Shown in pieces: positions 1 to 4,657 of a stretch of 7,942 nt of DNA. The notes under the pieces are model-generated. The model ran no database searches and had not been told where the DNA came from. It saw only the letters and a list, made by a program, of their open reading frames with translations. Numbering within the stretch: the first letter of the stretch is position 1; each line of letters opens with the position of its first letter. Both the position numbers and the translations under genes were made by a program. The stretch is from Spirochaetia bacterium (GTDB lineage Bacteria; Spirochaetota; Spirochaetia; Treponematales; Breznakiellaceae), in assembly GCA_026002305.1 (NCBI GenBank), contig BOBI01000094.1, positions 1 to 7,942 on the forward strand, written 5' to 3'.

Positions 1-2
1 AT

Positions 3-158
3 TATTTGTTATCCGATAAGGTATTATTTACACTGATTTTTAGGGTAAACAATAGTTTGGCTGTCATTTTTATTGCGCTTTCATTGATAGTAAAAGCCTT
101 TATCTGTTACAGTTTTGATATGAAAACCATGCGGCACTCAAGCCGTTACGTCGCATAA
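3..158 (+). CDS. C-terminal end of a possible membrane protein (partial)
   Basis: A frame is open from the left edge to a TAA at 156-158 and encodes about 51 residues. Most of it is hydrophobic (LFTLIF, then SLAVIFIALSLIVKAFICY), compatible with one or two membrane segments, and it ends in a basic tail (MKTMRHSSRYVA). The start lies outside the window, so the family cannot be named. Its stop codon falls inside the first box of the attC-like element at 153-324, the usual position for the 3' end of an integron cassette gene, which favours a real gene. Against this, 51 open codons in A+T-rich DNA can arise by chance. Confidence 0.4.
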   Translation, partial: YLLSDKVLFTLIFRVNNSLAVIFIALSLIVKAFICYSFDMKTMRHSSRYVA

Positions 159-324
159 CGCACGGTTTACGCCGCGCCCGCAGTAGCGGGCTTGGCTGTA
201 GTAAACACCAGTCGGGCTAACGCCCTTTGTGGTGTTTACTACAGCACGTTTTTTGTTGCGCGAAACGCTACGCGTTTCTTTATTGCGCGCCACAAAAAAC
301 GTCATAAACCTATTGACGTTAAAC
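153..324 (+). repeat. attC-like recombination site, copy 1 (172 bp)
   Basis: The outer boxes are GCATAAC (153-159, a 6/7 match to RYYYAAC) and GTTAAAC (318-324, a perfect GTTRRRY). The inner pair is GTTTACG (165-171), five bases after the first box, and CATAAAC (303-309), which is complementary except for one G-T pair. The centre folds into hairpins: GCCCGC/GCGGGC (176-181/186-191), a perfect 15-bp stem 195-209/231-245 enclosing GGGC-taac-GCCC, and a 16-bp stem 247-262/286-301 (one mismatch) around GAAACGC/GCGTTTC (262-268/272-278). This is the box order of integron attC sites. The expected crossover is between G318 and T319. It is longer than most attC sites; a structured MITE or RNA-coding repeat is the alternative. 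Confidence 0.65.
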
Positions 325-348
325 GAAATAAAAACCTGAAATATACGG

Positions 349-372
349 TACGCCGCCATCCATGGCGGCGTA
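349..372. repeat. GC-rich palindrome with CATCCATG centre
   Basis: Perfect 11-base arms TACGCCGCCAT (349-359) and ATGGCGGCGTA (362-372) are separated by CC. It lies between the first attC-like site and the lipoprotein gene, in otherwise A+T-rich DNA. No T-run follows, so it is not a classical intrinsic terminator for the plus strand. Its centre resembles that of the palindrome at 1070-1093, although the stems differ. Confidence 0.7.
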
Positions 373-448
373 AATCCAACCGTAGCTTAGGAATTTATAA
401 ATTTATTCGTTTGACTCTTTTTTTCCAAATTAGCATAGGAGGCTAAAA

Positions 449-1048
449 ATGAAAAGAAGCGGTTTGTTCATGATTGTACTATTTGGCTTATTAGCAACAT
501 CTGGAGCATTGTTATCAAGCTGTGTAAGTCTTGAAGAAGTTAGGGTTCAGATGTTGGATCTTAATAGTCGTTACAATGACTACGCACTTGTCGAGCAATT
601 TATTGACAAATCAATTCCTTATGAACAGCAGAGTCGTCTGTATGTAAATGCGTGGGTTGGAGCATTTGATGAATCAAGCTCGTTAATGGGTTTGGCCAAA
701 AGTCATACAGTTATGATTTTCCCTGCAGGACAGCATGTTCTTAAAGTAAAAGGTATGAATGCCAAAGGAGAATGGGTACCATATTTTTCACTTGGTCTTG
801 AATTAACAGTCAATTTTTTGCATGGGCATTCGTATATAGCTTTTTCAAGGGCAAATTACAATAGTACTATTGTTGAGATAAAGGATATTGAAGATTATAT
901 AAACGACAATGCCTATACTGAAGAAAGTTGGTCAAAGATTCGTGGAAAAAAGCAGTTTGAAACGTATGAAGAAGCAAATGATTTTACACGAAAATCAATG
1001 GAAGCACGTATAATAAATACAAATGAAAAATTAAAGGCCTTAAAATAA
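449..1048 (+). CDS. small putative lipoprotein of unknown function
   Basis: The protein has 199 residues. The start is well supported by AGGAGG at 437-442, six bases before the ATG. Residues 1-25 form a lipoprotein signal: basic MKRS, a hydrophobic core (GLFMIVLFGLLATSGALL) and a lipobox-like LSSC with Cys25 as the lipidation site, of the loose kind spirochaetes accept. The mature protein would be anchored in a membrane on the periplasmic or outer side. Residues ~60-150 look beta-rich, with alternating hydrophobics and an FPAGQHVLKVKG turn, suggesting a small sandwich domain. The C-terminus (~155-199) is charged and helical. I do not recognise the family. The gene stands alone between two attC-like sites; no convincing promoter was found upstream. 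Confidence 0.85.
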   Translation: MKRSGLFMIVLFGLLATSGALLSSCVSLEEVRVQMLDLNSRYNDYALVEQFIDKSIPYEQQSRLYVNAWVGAFDESSSLMGLAKSHTVMIFPAGQHVLKVKGMNAKGEWVPYFSLGLELTVNFLHGHSYIAFSRANYNSTIVEIKDIEDYINDNAYTEESWSKIRGKKQFETYEEANDFTRKSMEARIINTNEKLKALK

Positions 1049-1069
1049 TAGCACACTAGAAAAGATGCA

Positions 1070-1093
1070 CCGCTCGACATCCGTGTCGAGCGG
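1070..1093. repeat. GC-rich palindrome with CATCCGTG centre
   Basis: Perfect 10-base arms CCGCTCGACA (1070-1079) and TGTCGAGCGG (1084-1093) close a TCCG tetraloop. It starts 21 bases after the lipoprotein stop, so it could protect the 3' end or act as a weak terminator; the nearest T-run (1107-1112) is 13 bases beyond the stem, too far for a normal intrinsic terminator. The centre ACATCCGTGT matches the palindrome at 349-372 in its CATCC-R-TG core only. Confidence 0.7.
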
Positions 1094-1116
1094 CTAACGT
1101 AGCAGGTTTTTACATC

Positions 1117-1294
1117 GTTTAACATACAGTTTACGCTGCGCCGCATTAGCGGCTTGGTGCTACAAAATGCTAGGTCGGTCGGGCTTGCGCCCTCGCTCCC
1201 ACGCATTTCTCCGCACACATTTCTTGTTGCCCTGAAATGCTACACATTTCTTTATCGGGCCAAAAAAAAACGTCGTAAACTTTTCACGTTAGGC
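1117..1294 (+). repeat. attC-like recombination site, copy 2 (178 bp)
   Basis: This is the cleanest copy. GTTTAAC (1117-1123) fits RYYYAAC exactly, and GTTTACG (1129-1135) follows after five bases. CGTAAAC (1274-1280) is its perfect reverse complement, and GTTAGGC (1288-1294) fits GTTRRRY exactly. Central hairpins parallel copy 1: GCCGC-atta-GCGGC (1140-1144/1149-1153), AAATGC/GCATTT (1165-1170/1203-1208) enclosing GGGC-ttgc-GCCC (1181-1192), and GCCC/GGGC (1229-1232/1257-1260) around GAAATG/CATTTC (1234-1239/1245-1250). Several stems differ in sequence from copy 1 but keep pairing. The bases after the final box (CGAAAT then TTGAA) also resemble those after copy 1. Confidence 0.7.
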
Positions 1295-1372
1295 GAAATT
1301 AATTTTTGAACTTTGTTGGTGGTGTATAAAAAATAATACATGGTATTCTGTTAAAAATCCTTTAAACCCTCC

Positions 1373-1401
1373 TTCACAAAAGACAAGGAAAGATGTAAAA
1401 T
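1373..1401 (+). promoter_or_regulatory. sigma-70-type promoter of the restriction-modification unit
   Basis: TTCACA (1373-1378) and TAAAAT (1396-1401) are separated by 17 bases. Transcription would begin near 1408, just ahead of the GGGGA ribosome-binding sequence at 1411, giving a very short leader. No control-protein (C-box) repeats are seen nearby. Confidence 0.55.
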
Positions 1402-1419
1402 AGCTTTATTGGGGAATGT

Positions 1420-2397
1420 ATGGGGTATAAATCACTAGAATTATGTGCTGGGGCTGGTGGACAGGCATTAGGACTGGAAATGGCCGGTTTTGAGCACTTG
1501 GAACTCCTCGAAATAGACCATAATGCCTGTAATACCTTACGAAAAAACCGCCCTAATTGGCGTGTAGTAGAGGGGGATATTCAAGATTATTCCCCAAAAC
1601 TTTCTTTAAATATAGACCTTTTGGCAGGAGGTGTTCCTTGCCCGCCTTTTTCTGTGGCTGGGAAGCAACTCGGTTCAAAAGACGAAAGGGACTTATTTCC
1701 TGAAGCATTAAGACTGGTAAAAGAACTAAATCCAAGGGTAGTTATGTTAGAAAATGTACGTGGTCTATTGGATACGGTTTTTGACGAATATCGTACAGGT
1801 ATCATCCGACAATTAGAAAAATTGGGGTATAGTACCGATTGGAGGCTATTAAATGCTTCGGATTATGGTGTTTCACAATTACGTCCTAGAGTTATTTTTG
1901 TTGCGGTTAAAAAAGAACTGAAAAATTTCTTCTTTTGGCCTAATCCTGCTAATGAAAATCCTCCTCCGGTTGGGGATTTATTATTTGATTTAATGGCACA
2001 AAATGGCTGGAGCGGTGCTAAAGAATGGCGTAAAACGGCTTGTGATATCGCCCCAACAATTGTTGGCGGCAGTAAAAAGCATGGCGGACCGGATTTAGGG
2101 CCTACAAGGGCTAGAGCGGCATGGGCAACATTAGGTGTAGACGGTAAAGGCATTGCTAATAATTCACCGGAAAAAGAATTTATTGGTATGCCACGGCTTA
2201 CAACAGAAATGGTAGCCAGAATTCAAGGTTTCCCCAATGAATGGATTTTTACCGGCGGTAAAACAAATGCATATCGGCAAATTGGTAATGCATTTCCTCC
2301 ACCTGTTGCAAAAGCTGTCGGTATGCAAATAAAAAAAGCTTTTGATATGTATGCTATATTTGTGGAACACAAAATACAGGAAAGGAATTTAGCATAA
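1420..2397 (+). CDS. DNA (cytosine-5-)-methyltransferase, type II restriction-modification
   Basis: A 325-residue, full-length C5-cytosine methyltransferase that transfers methyl groups from S-adenosylmethionine to cytosine in a recognition site, protecting host DNA from the adjacent endonuclease. Conserved blocks occur in order: SAM-binding LELCAGAGGQALGLEMAGF (residues 6-24); the catalytic loop GGVPCPPFS with nucleophile Cys74; ENV (111-113); QLRPR (153-157); RIQGFPNEW (267-275); and QIGNAFPPPVAKAVG (287-301). The variable target-recognition region lies between about 175 and 258; the sequence specificity cannot be read from it. The start has GGGG at 1411-1414, five bases upstream. An ATG four bases earlier is in another frame and closes after four codons. 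The stop overlaps the endonuclease ATG by one base (TAATG), implying translational coupling. Confidence 0.95.
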   Translation: MGYKSLELCAGAGGQALGLEMAGFEHLELLEIDHNACNTLRKNRPNWRVVEGDIQDYSPKLSLNIDLLAGGVPCPPFSVAGKQLGSKDERDLFPEALRLVKELNPRVVMLENVRGLLDTVFDEYRTGIIRQLEKLGYSTDWRLLNASDYGVSQLRPRVIFVAVKKELKNFFFWPNPANENPPPVGDLLFDLMAQNGWSGAKEWRKTACDIAPTIVGGSKKHGGPDLGPTRARAAWATLGVDGKGIANNSPEKEFIGMPRLTTEMVARIQGFPNEWIFTGGKTNAYRQIGNAFPPPVAKAVGMQIKKAFDMYAIFVEHKIQERNLA

Positions 2398-2975
2398 TGG
2401 CGAGGACACAAACTGGATCACGTGCAAAATTACGCACACATTTTTTGGAAAATATCGGAAAGGTAATGACTTCCGATGAATTAAGGAAAGTTGCCGGAAC
2501 TTCTGAATGGGCAAGGCGGGTACGTGAATTGCGTGATGAAGAAGGTTATCAAATATTAACAAATCATGATCGTGCTGAATTAAAAATTGGCGAATATCTT
2601 TTGGAAAATGACAAACCTCAACCAGCATTTGAACGGAGTATATCTAAAGAAACAAGAGCTTACGTTTTAGATCGTAATGGATTTACATGCCAAATGTGCG
2701 GGGCAGTCGCCGGTGAGCCTCATCCTTATGATCCTACTAAAAAGACACGGTTACATATTGGTCATATTATTGATAAAAGCATGGGCGGTACTGACGATCC
2801 TTCAAATTTAAGGGCAATCTGTTCAGTATGTAATGAAGGTGCTTCAAATGTTACTTTAACACGGCCTGATCTGCAAAAATTATTGATACAAGTTAGACGG
2901 GCAACAATCGCGGATCAATTAGAATTATTAAATTGGTTGGCTAAAAAGTTTCCACAGAAAATTAAAGAATTATAA
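2397..2975 (+). CDS. HNH restriction endonuclease paired with the methyltransferase
   Basis: The protein has 192 residues. The N-terminal ~70 (MTSDELRKVAGTSEWARRVRELRDEEGY) look like a small helix-turn-helix or winged-helix DNA-binding region. The C-terminal part is an HNH nuclease of the zinc-ribbon type: CQMC (Cys98, Cys101), HIGHI (His120, His123), Asn137 in DDPSNLRAI, and CSVCNE (Cys142, Cys145, Asn146). The four cysteines would hold a structural zinc; the His and Asn residues match the metal-dependent cleavage centre. The one-base overlap with the methyltransferase stop makes this a typical type II operon, so the expected role is cleavage of DNA unmethylated at the same site. There is no strong ribosome-binding site of its own, so expression probably depends on upstream translation. 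The recognition site is unknown; nicking rather than double-strand cleavage is possible. Confidence 0.88.
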   Translation: MARTQTGSRAKLRTHFLENIGKVMTSDELRKVAGTSEWARRVRELRDEEGYQILTNHDRAELKIGEYLLENDKPQPAFERSISKETRAYVLDRNGFTCQMCGAVAGEPHPYDPTKKTRLHIGHIIDKSMGGTDDPSNLRAICSVCNEGASNVTLTRPDLQKLLIQVRRATIADQLELLNWLAKKFPQKIKEL

Positions 2976-3011
2976 TGTAAAAAATATGTGGGTGAAGCAA
3001 AAATTAACATC

Positions 3012-3057
3012 GCCTAACATACGCTATGCGAAATACTTTATTGAATATAGTGTATAG
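3012..3057 (+). repeat. collapsed attC-like site, copy 3
   Basis: GCCTAAC (3012-3018) is a perfect RYYYAAC box and is followed by ATACGCTAT, similar to the start of copies 2 and 4. ATACGCTAT (3019-3027) can pair with ATAGTGTAT (3047-3055) with one G-T pair. Directly after the left half comes GCGAAAT and then TTGAA, as found after the final box of copy 2. This suggests that the long centre and the GTTRRRY box were deleted. It lies 36 bases after the endonuclease stop, where a cassette's site is expected. Confidence 0.45.
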
Positions 3058-3070
3058 AAAAGTATACACT
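3049..3070. repeat. inverted repeat upstream of the protease-fold gene
   Basis: Perfect 8-base arms AGTGTATA (3049-3056) and TATACACT (3063-3070) are separated by six bases. It starts about 50 bases upstream of the -10 at 3119 and partly overlaps the collapsed attC-like site. It could be an operator or simply the end of the upstream unit; no T-run directly follows. Confidence 0.5.
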
Positions 3071-3116
3071 TGGGGTAAAAACTGAAAATTTTTCCATTTT
3101 TTGCAACTATTTCTCT

Positions 3117-3124
3117 TGTATAAT
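3117..3124 (+). promoter_or_regulatory. -10 element of the protease-fold gene pair
   Basis: TGTATAAT contains a perfect TATAAT at 3119-3124, 40 bases before the ATG at 3165. No good -35 occurs at 16-18 bases; the nearest candidate, TTGCAA (3101-3106), is only 12 bases away. The promoter may therefore depend on an activator. Confidence 0.45.
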
Positions 3125-3164
3125 TGTTTAGACTAATATATACTTAATATCTGGGAGTGTAAGT

Positions 3165-4025
3165 ATGGAATATCCTATCAATGATACAGTGAAAATATTA
3201 TTGCACCAACGCTTGGTTGATTTGGAGCAACATTTAGCAGCAGATGTTTTAACATTTCATGGAGCGATTCAAGATGGTTCGGAAGCCTCTTTTCTACAAC
3301 TCGTTGAGCAGCTTGCAGACGATACAAATAAAAAAGAGGCTTTATTTGTTGTTTTAACTACACCGGGTGGTAGTGCTATCGCTGTTGAACGTTATGTAAA
3401 TATTCTTAGACAACATTATAAAGAAGTTAATTTTATCGTACCAGACTATGCATATAGTGCGGGTACAATATTTTGTATGAGCGGTGATAATATATTTATG
3501 GATTATTTTAGTGTGCTTGGACCAATTGATCCTCAAATAACGAATAAAGAAGGTAGAATGGTTCCTGCTCTTGGGTATTTGGATAAAATTAATGAATTAA
3601 TAAAAAAAGCGCAAACTAATCAGCTTTCGCAAGCTGAATTTATTATTTTAAAAGAGTTTGATTTAGCCGAACTCCGTGCATATGAACAAGCAAAAGAATT
3701 AACTATTGACCTGTTAAAAAAATGGCTCGTTAAATATAAATTTAAAAACTGGAATACACATAAATCGAAGAAGCCTGTAACTCAGCAAGAAAAAATTGAT
3801 CGTGCAAAAGAAATCGCTGACAAATTAAGTGATAGCAATCTGTGGAAATCTCACGGTAGACCAATAAATATAGAGACACTTGAAAATGAATTAAAACTTA
3901 GAATTGAGGATTTTGGAAAAGATTTAAAGCTAAAAGGGTTAATAAGGAATTATCATCGGCTTGTATCCGATTTTGTAAGCAAAAATGGAATAAATATTTT
4001 TGTTCACACAAGGAGCTTTATATGA
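3165..4025 (+). CDS. SDH_sah (serine dehydrogenase proteinase) family, ClpP-like fold
   Basis: The protein has 286 residues and no signal peptide, so it is probably cytoplasmic. GGGAG at 3153-3157, seven bases before the ATG, supports the start. Residues ~25-125 have a ClpP/crotonase-like pattern: a strand with an oxyanion-type turn (VVLTTPGGSAIAVERYV, 62-78), the probable nucleophile Ser98 in DYAYSAGTIFCMSGD (94-108), and SVLGPIDPQ (116-124). These are typical of SDH_sah proteins, named after a serine-dehydrogenase-degrading protease. Residues ~135-286 are charged and mostly helical, with a KSKKPVTQQEK linker near 200-210. Substrate and partner are unknown. The 67-residue gene downstream overlaps it by four bases (ATGA), so the two are made together. 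It lies between collapsed attC-like sites, suggesting cassette cargo. Proteolysis has not been shown for this branch. Confidence 0.82.
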   Translation: MEYPINDTVKILLHQRLVDLEQHLAADVLTFHGAIQDGSEASFLQLVEQLADDTNKKEALFVVLTTPGGSAIAVERYVNILRQHYKEVNFIVPDYAYSAGTIFCMSGDNIFMDYFSVLGPIDPQITNKEGRMVPALGYLDKINELIKKAQTNQLSQAEFIILKEFDLAELRAYEQAKELTIDLLKKWLVKYKFKNWNTHKSKKPVTQQEKIDRAKEIADKLSDSNLWKSHGRPINIETLENELKLRIEDFGKDLKLKGLIRNYHRLVSDFVSKNGINIFVHTRSFI

Positions 4026-4225
4026 ATAACTTGATTGAACAGGTTGAATTACTAATTAACAGTAAGGCAAAAGATGTTGAAGAATCTTCTTTTTATAAAA
4101 ACTATAGAATTTTTGCCTCTGATTATCAAGTGTTGATAGAAAAAGGTGTTGCTAACAAACGTGAATCACAAATTGCATCAATACTTGACAAAGGTAAGAT
4201 GTCTGTTTTAAAATACAATCATTAA
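4022..4225 (+). CDS. 67-residue protein coupled to the SDH_sah gene
   Basis: The ATG overlaps the upstream stop (ATGA) and has its own AGGAG at 4011-4015, six bases before the start, so translation is likely. The protein is soluble, mostly helical and mixed in charge (MNNLIEQVELLINS at the start, then SSFYKNYRIFASDY and LIEKGVANKRESQI). There is no signal peptide, membrane segment or cysteine. I do not recognise a family. Close coupling to a protease-fold protein suggests an adaptor, inhibitor, antitoxin-like partner or substrate. The stop lies 16 bases before the fourth attC-like remnant. Confidence 0.7.
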   Translation: MNNLIEQVELLINSKAKDVEESSFYKNYRIFASDYQVLIEKGVANKRESQIASILDKGKMSVLKYNH

Positions 4226-4241
4226 AGCAATAAATTACGGC

Positions 4242-4284
4242 ACATAACATATGCTATACGCTGCGCCGCCTAAACTTGTTGGAA
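4242..4284 (+). repeat. collapsed attC-like site, copy 4
   Basis: ACATAAC (4242-4248), a five-base spacer and CTATACG (4254-4260) are followed by CTGCGCCGC, giving 13 identical bases with copy 2 (TACGCTGCGCCGC). Then comes CTAAAC (4270-4275) in place of the GTAAAC/ATAAAC box, and GTTGGAA (4278-4284) close to GTTRRRY. The hairpin-rich centre is missing, leaving 43 bp instead of about 175. It sits directly after the 67-residue gene, consistent with a deleted site. Confidence 0.5.
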
Positions 4285-4309
4285 AAATATAAAATTTATT
4301 GGAAAATTA

Positions 4310-4336
4310 TTGACAAAAGAATAATCTTGGTATACT
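4310..4336 (+). promoter_or_regulatory. strong promoter upstream of the broken ClbS-like gene
   Basis: A perfect TTGACA (4310-4315) precedes TATACT (4331-4336) by 15 bases; TACTAT two bases later restores 17-base spacing. TGG directly before TATACT also gives an extended -10. Transcription would start near 4343 and lead into the ribosome-binding site GGAGA (4366-4370). Confidence 0.6.
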
Positions 4337-4375
4337 ATTATAAAGTAACTTTTTCCATGATATATGGAGATCAAT

Positions 4376-4477
4376 ATGCCTAGACCTACAAACAAGAAAA
4401 AACTTTTGGAATTATCGGAAATAAACTTCAAAAAATTGTTGGATTTCATTAAAGAATTGCCGGATGAAATAAATTAG
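4376..4477 (+). pseudogene. truncated ClbS/DfsB (DUF1706) gene, N-terminal remnant
   Basis: This has an intact promoter, GGAGA five bases before the ATG, and an open frame that stops after 33 residues. The peptide starts MPRPTNKKKLLELSEINF and continues KKLLDFIKELPDE. The MPRP-(T/K)-x-K opening followed by an amphipathic helix is typical of the N-terminus of ClbS/DfsB proteins, four-helix-bundle proteins of about 165 residues whose best-known member protects against colibactin. Everything after the first helix is missing, so the gene is almost certainly dead. A genuine 33-residue peptide cannot be excluded. Confidence 0.6.
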
Positions 4478-4650
4478 ACCATGACGAATATTTGAGGCTT
4501 TATCTGAATGCGACCAATAACATAAAAGACGATGATGTCGAAGGTTTTGTATATGTCCGTGCAGATACCCCAAGTGATTATCAGTTTTTTATCAAACACA
4601 CGCACTTAAATGGTGTCGCCGTATGCGAAGAACTTAAAAAAATAATTTAG
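4468..4650 (+). pseudogene. C-terminal fragment of an unrecognised gene
   Basis: An open frame, offset by -1 from the ClbS-like remnant and overlapping it by ten bases, runs to a TAG at 4648-4650. It encodes about 60 residues, beginning NKLDHDEYLRLYLNATNNI and ending in VAVCEELKKII. The composition looks like real protein, but it has no ATG and no ribosome-binding site, and it does not resemble the rest of a ClbS-like protein. It is best read as the tail of another gene joined to the remnant by deletion. Only seven bases separate it from the prfA stop on the other strand. Confidence 0.45.
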
Positions 4651-4657
4651 GCCATTA

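Larger units (their letters stand above)
319..1288 (+). mobile_element. putative integron gene cassette carrying the lipoprotein gene
   Basis: The interval runs from the predicted crossover (G/TT) in the GTTRRRY box of the first attC-like site to the same point in the second. The excised circle would be 970 bp. It would hold one plus-strand gene (449-1048) followed by its own recombination site (1117-1294), the standard integron cassette layout. No integrase or attI site is in the window, so mobility is inferred from layout only. Confidence 0.5.

Noticed and set aside
138..359. Minus-strand open frame of 73 codons
   Set aside because: It mirrors the same palindromic element and has no recognisable domain or translation signal.
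192..446. Plus-strand open frame of 84 codons before the lipoprotein gene
   Set aside because: It lies mostly over the hairpins of attC-like copy 1, has no ribosome-binding site, and its peptide is a by-product of the inverted repeats.
1070..1115. Intrinsic terminator after the lipoprotein gene
   Set aside because: The stem is strong, but the T-run starts 13 bases after it rather than directly behind it, so a standard Rho-independent terminator is not supported.
913..1218. Minus-strand open frame of 101 codons over the end of the lipoprotein gene
   Set aside because: It is antisense to a well-supported gene and runs into attC-like copy 2; it has no protein-family features.
1117..1294. Riboswitch or small structured RNA upstream of the methyltransferase gene
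   Set aside because: The same architecture occurs before an unrelated gene with covarying stems and attC-type end boxes, and the methyltransferase has its own promoter downstream at 1373-1401. A recombination site fits better, though an RNA role is not excluded.
4376..4650. Programmed -1 frameshift joining the ClbS-like start to the downstream frame
   Set aside because: There is no canonical slippery heptamer at GAAATAAATTAG and no obvious stimulatory structure, and the joined protein would not resemble a ClbS-like protein. Decay and deletion are simpler.
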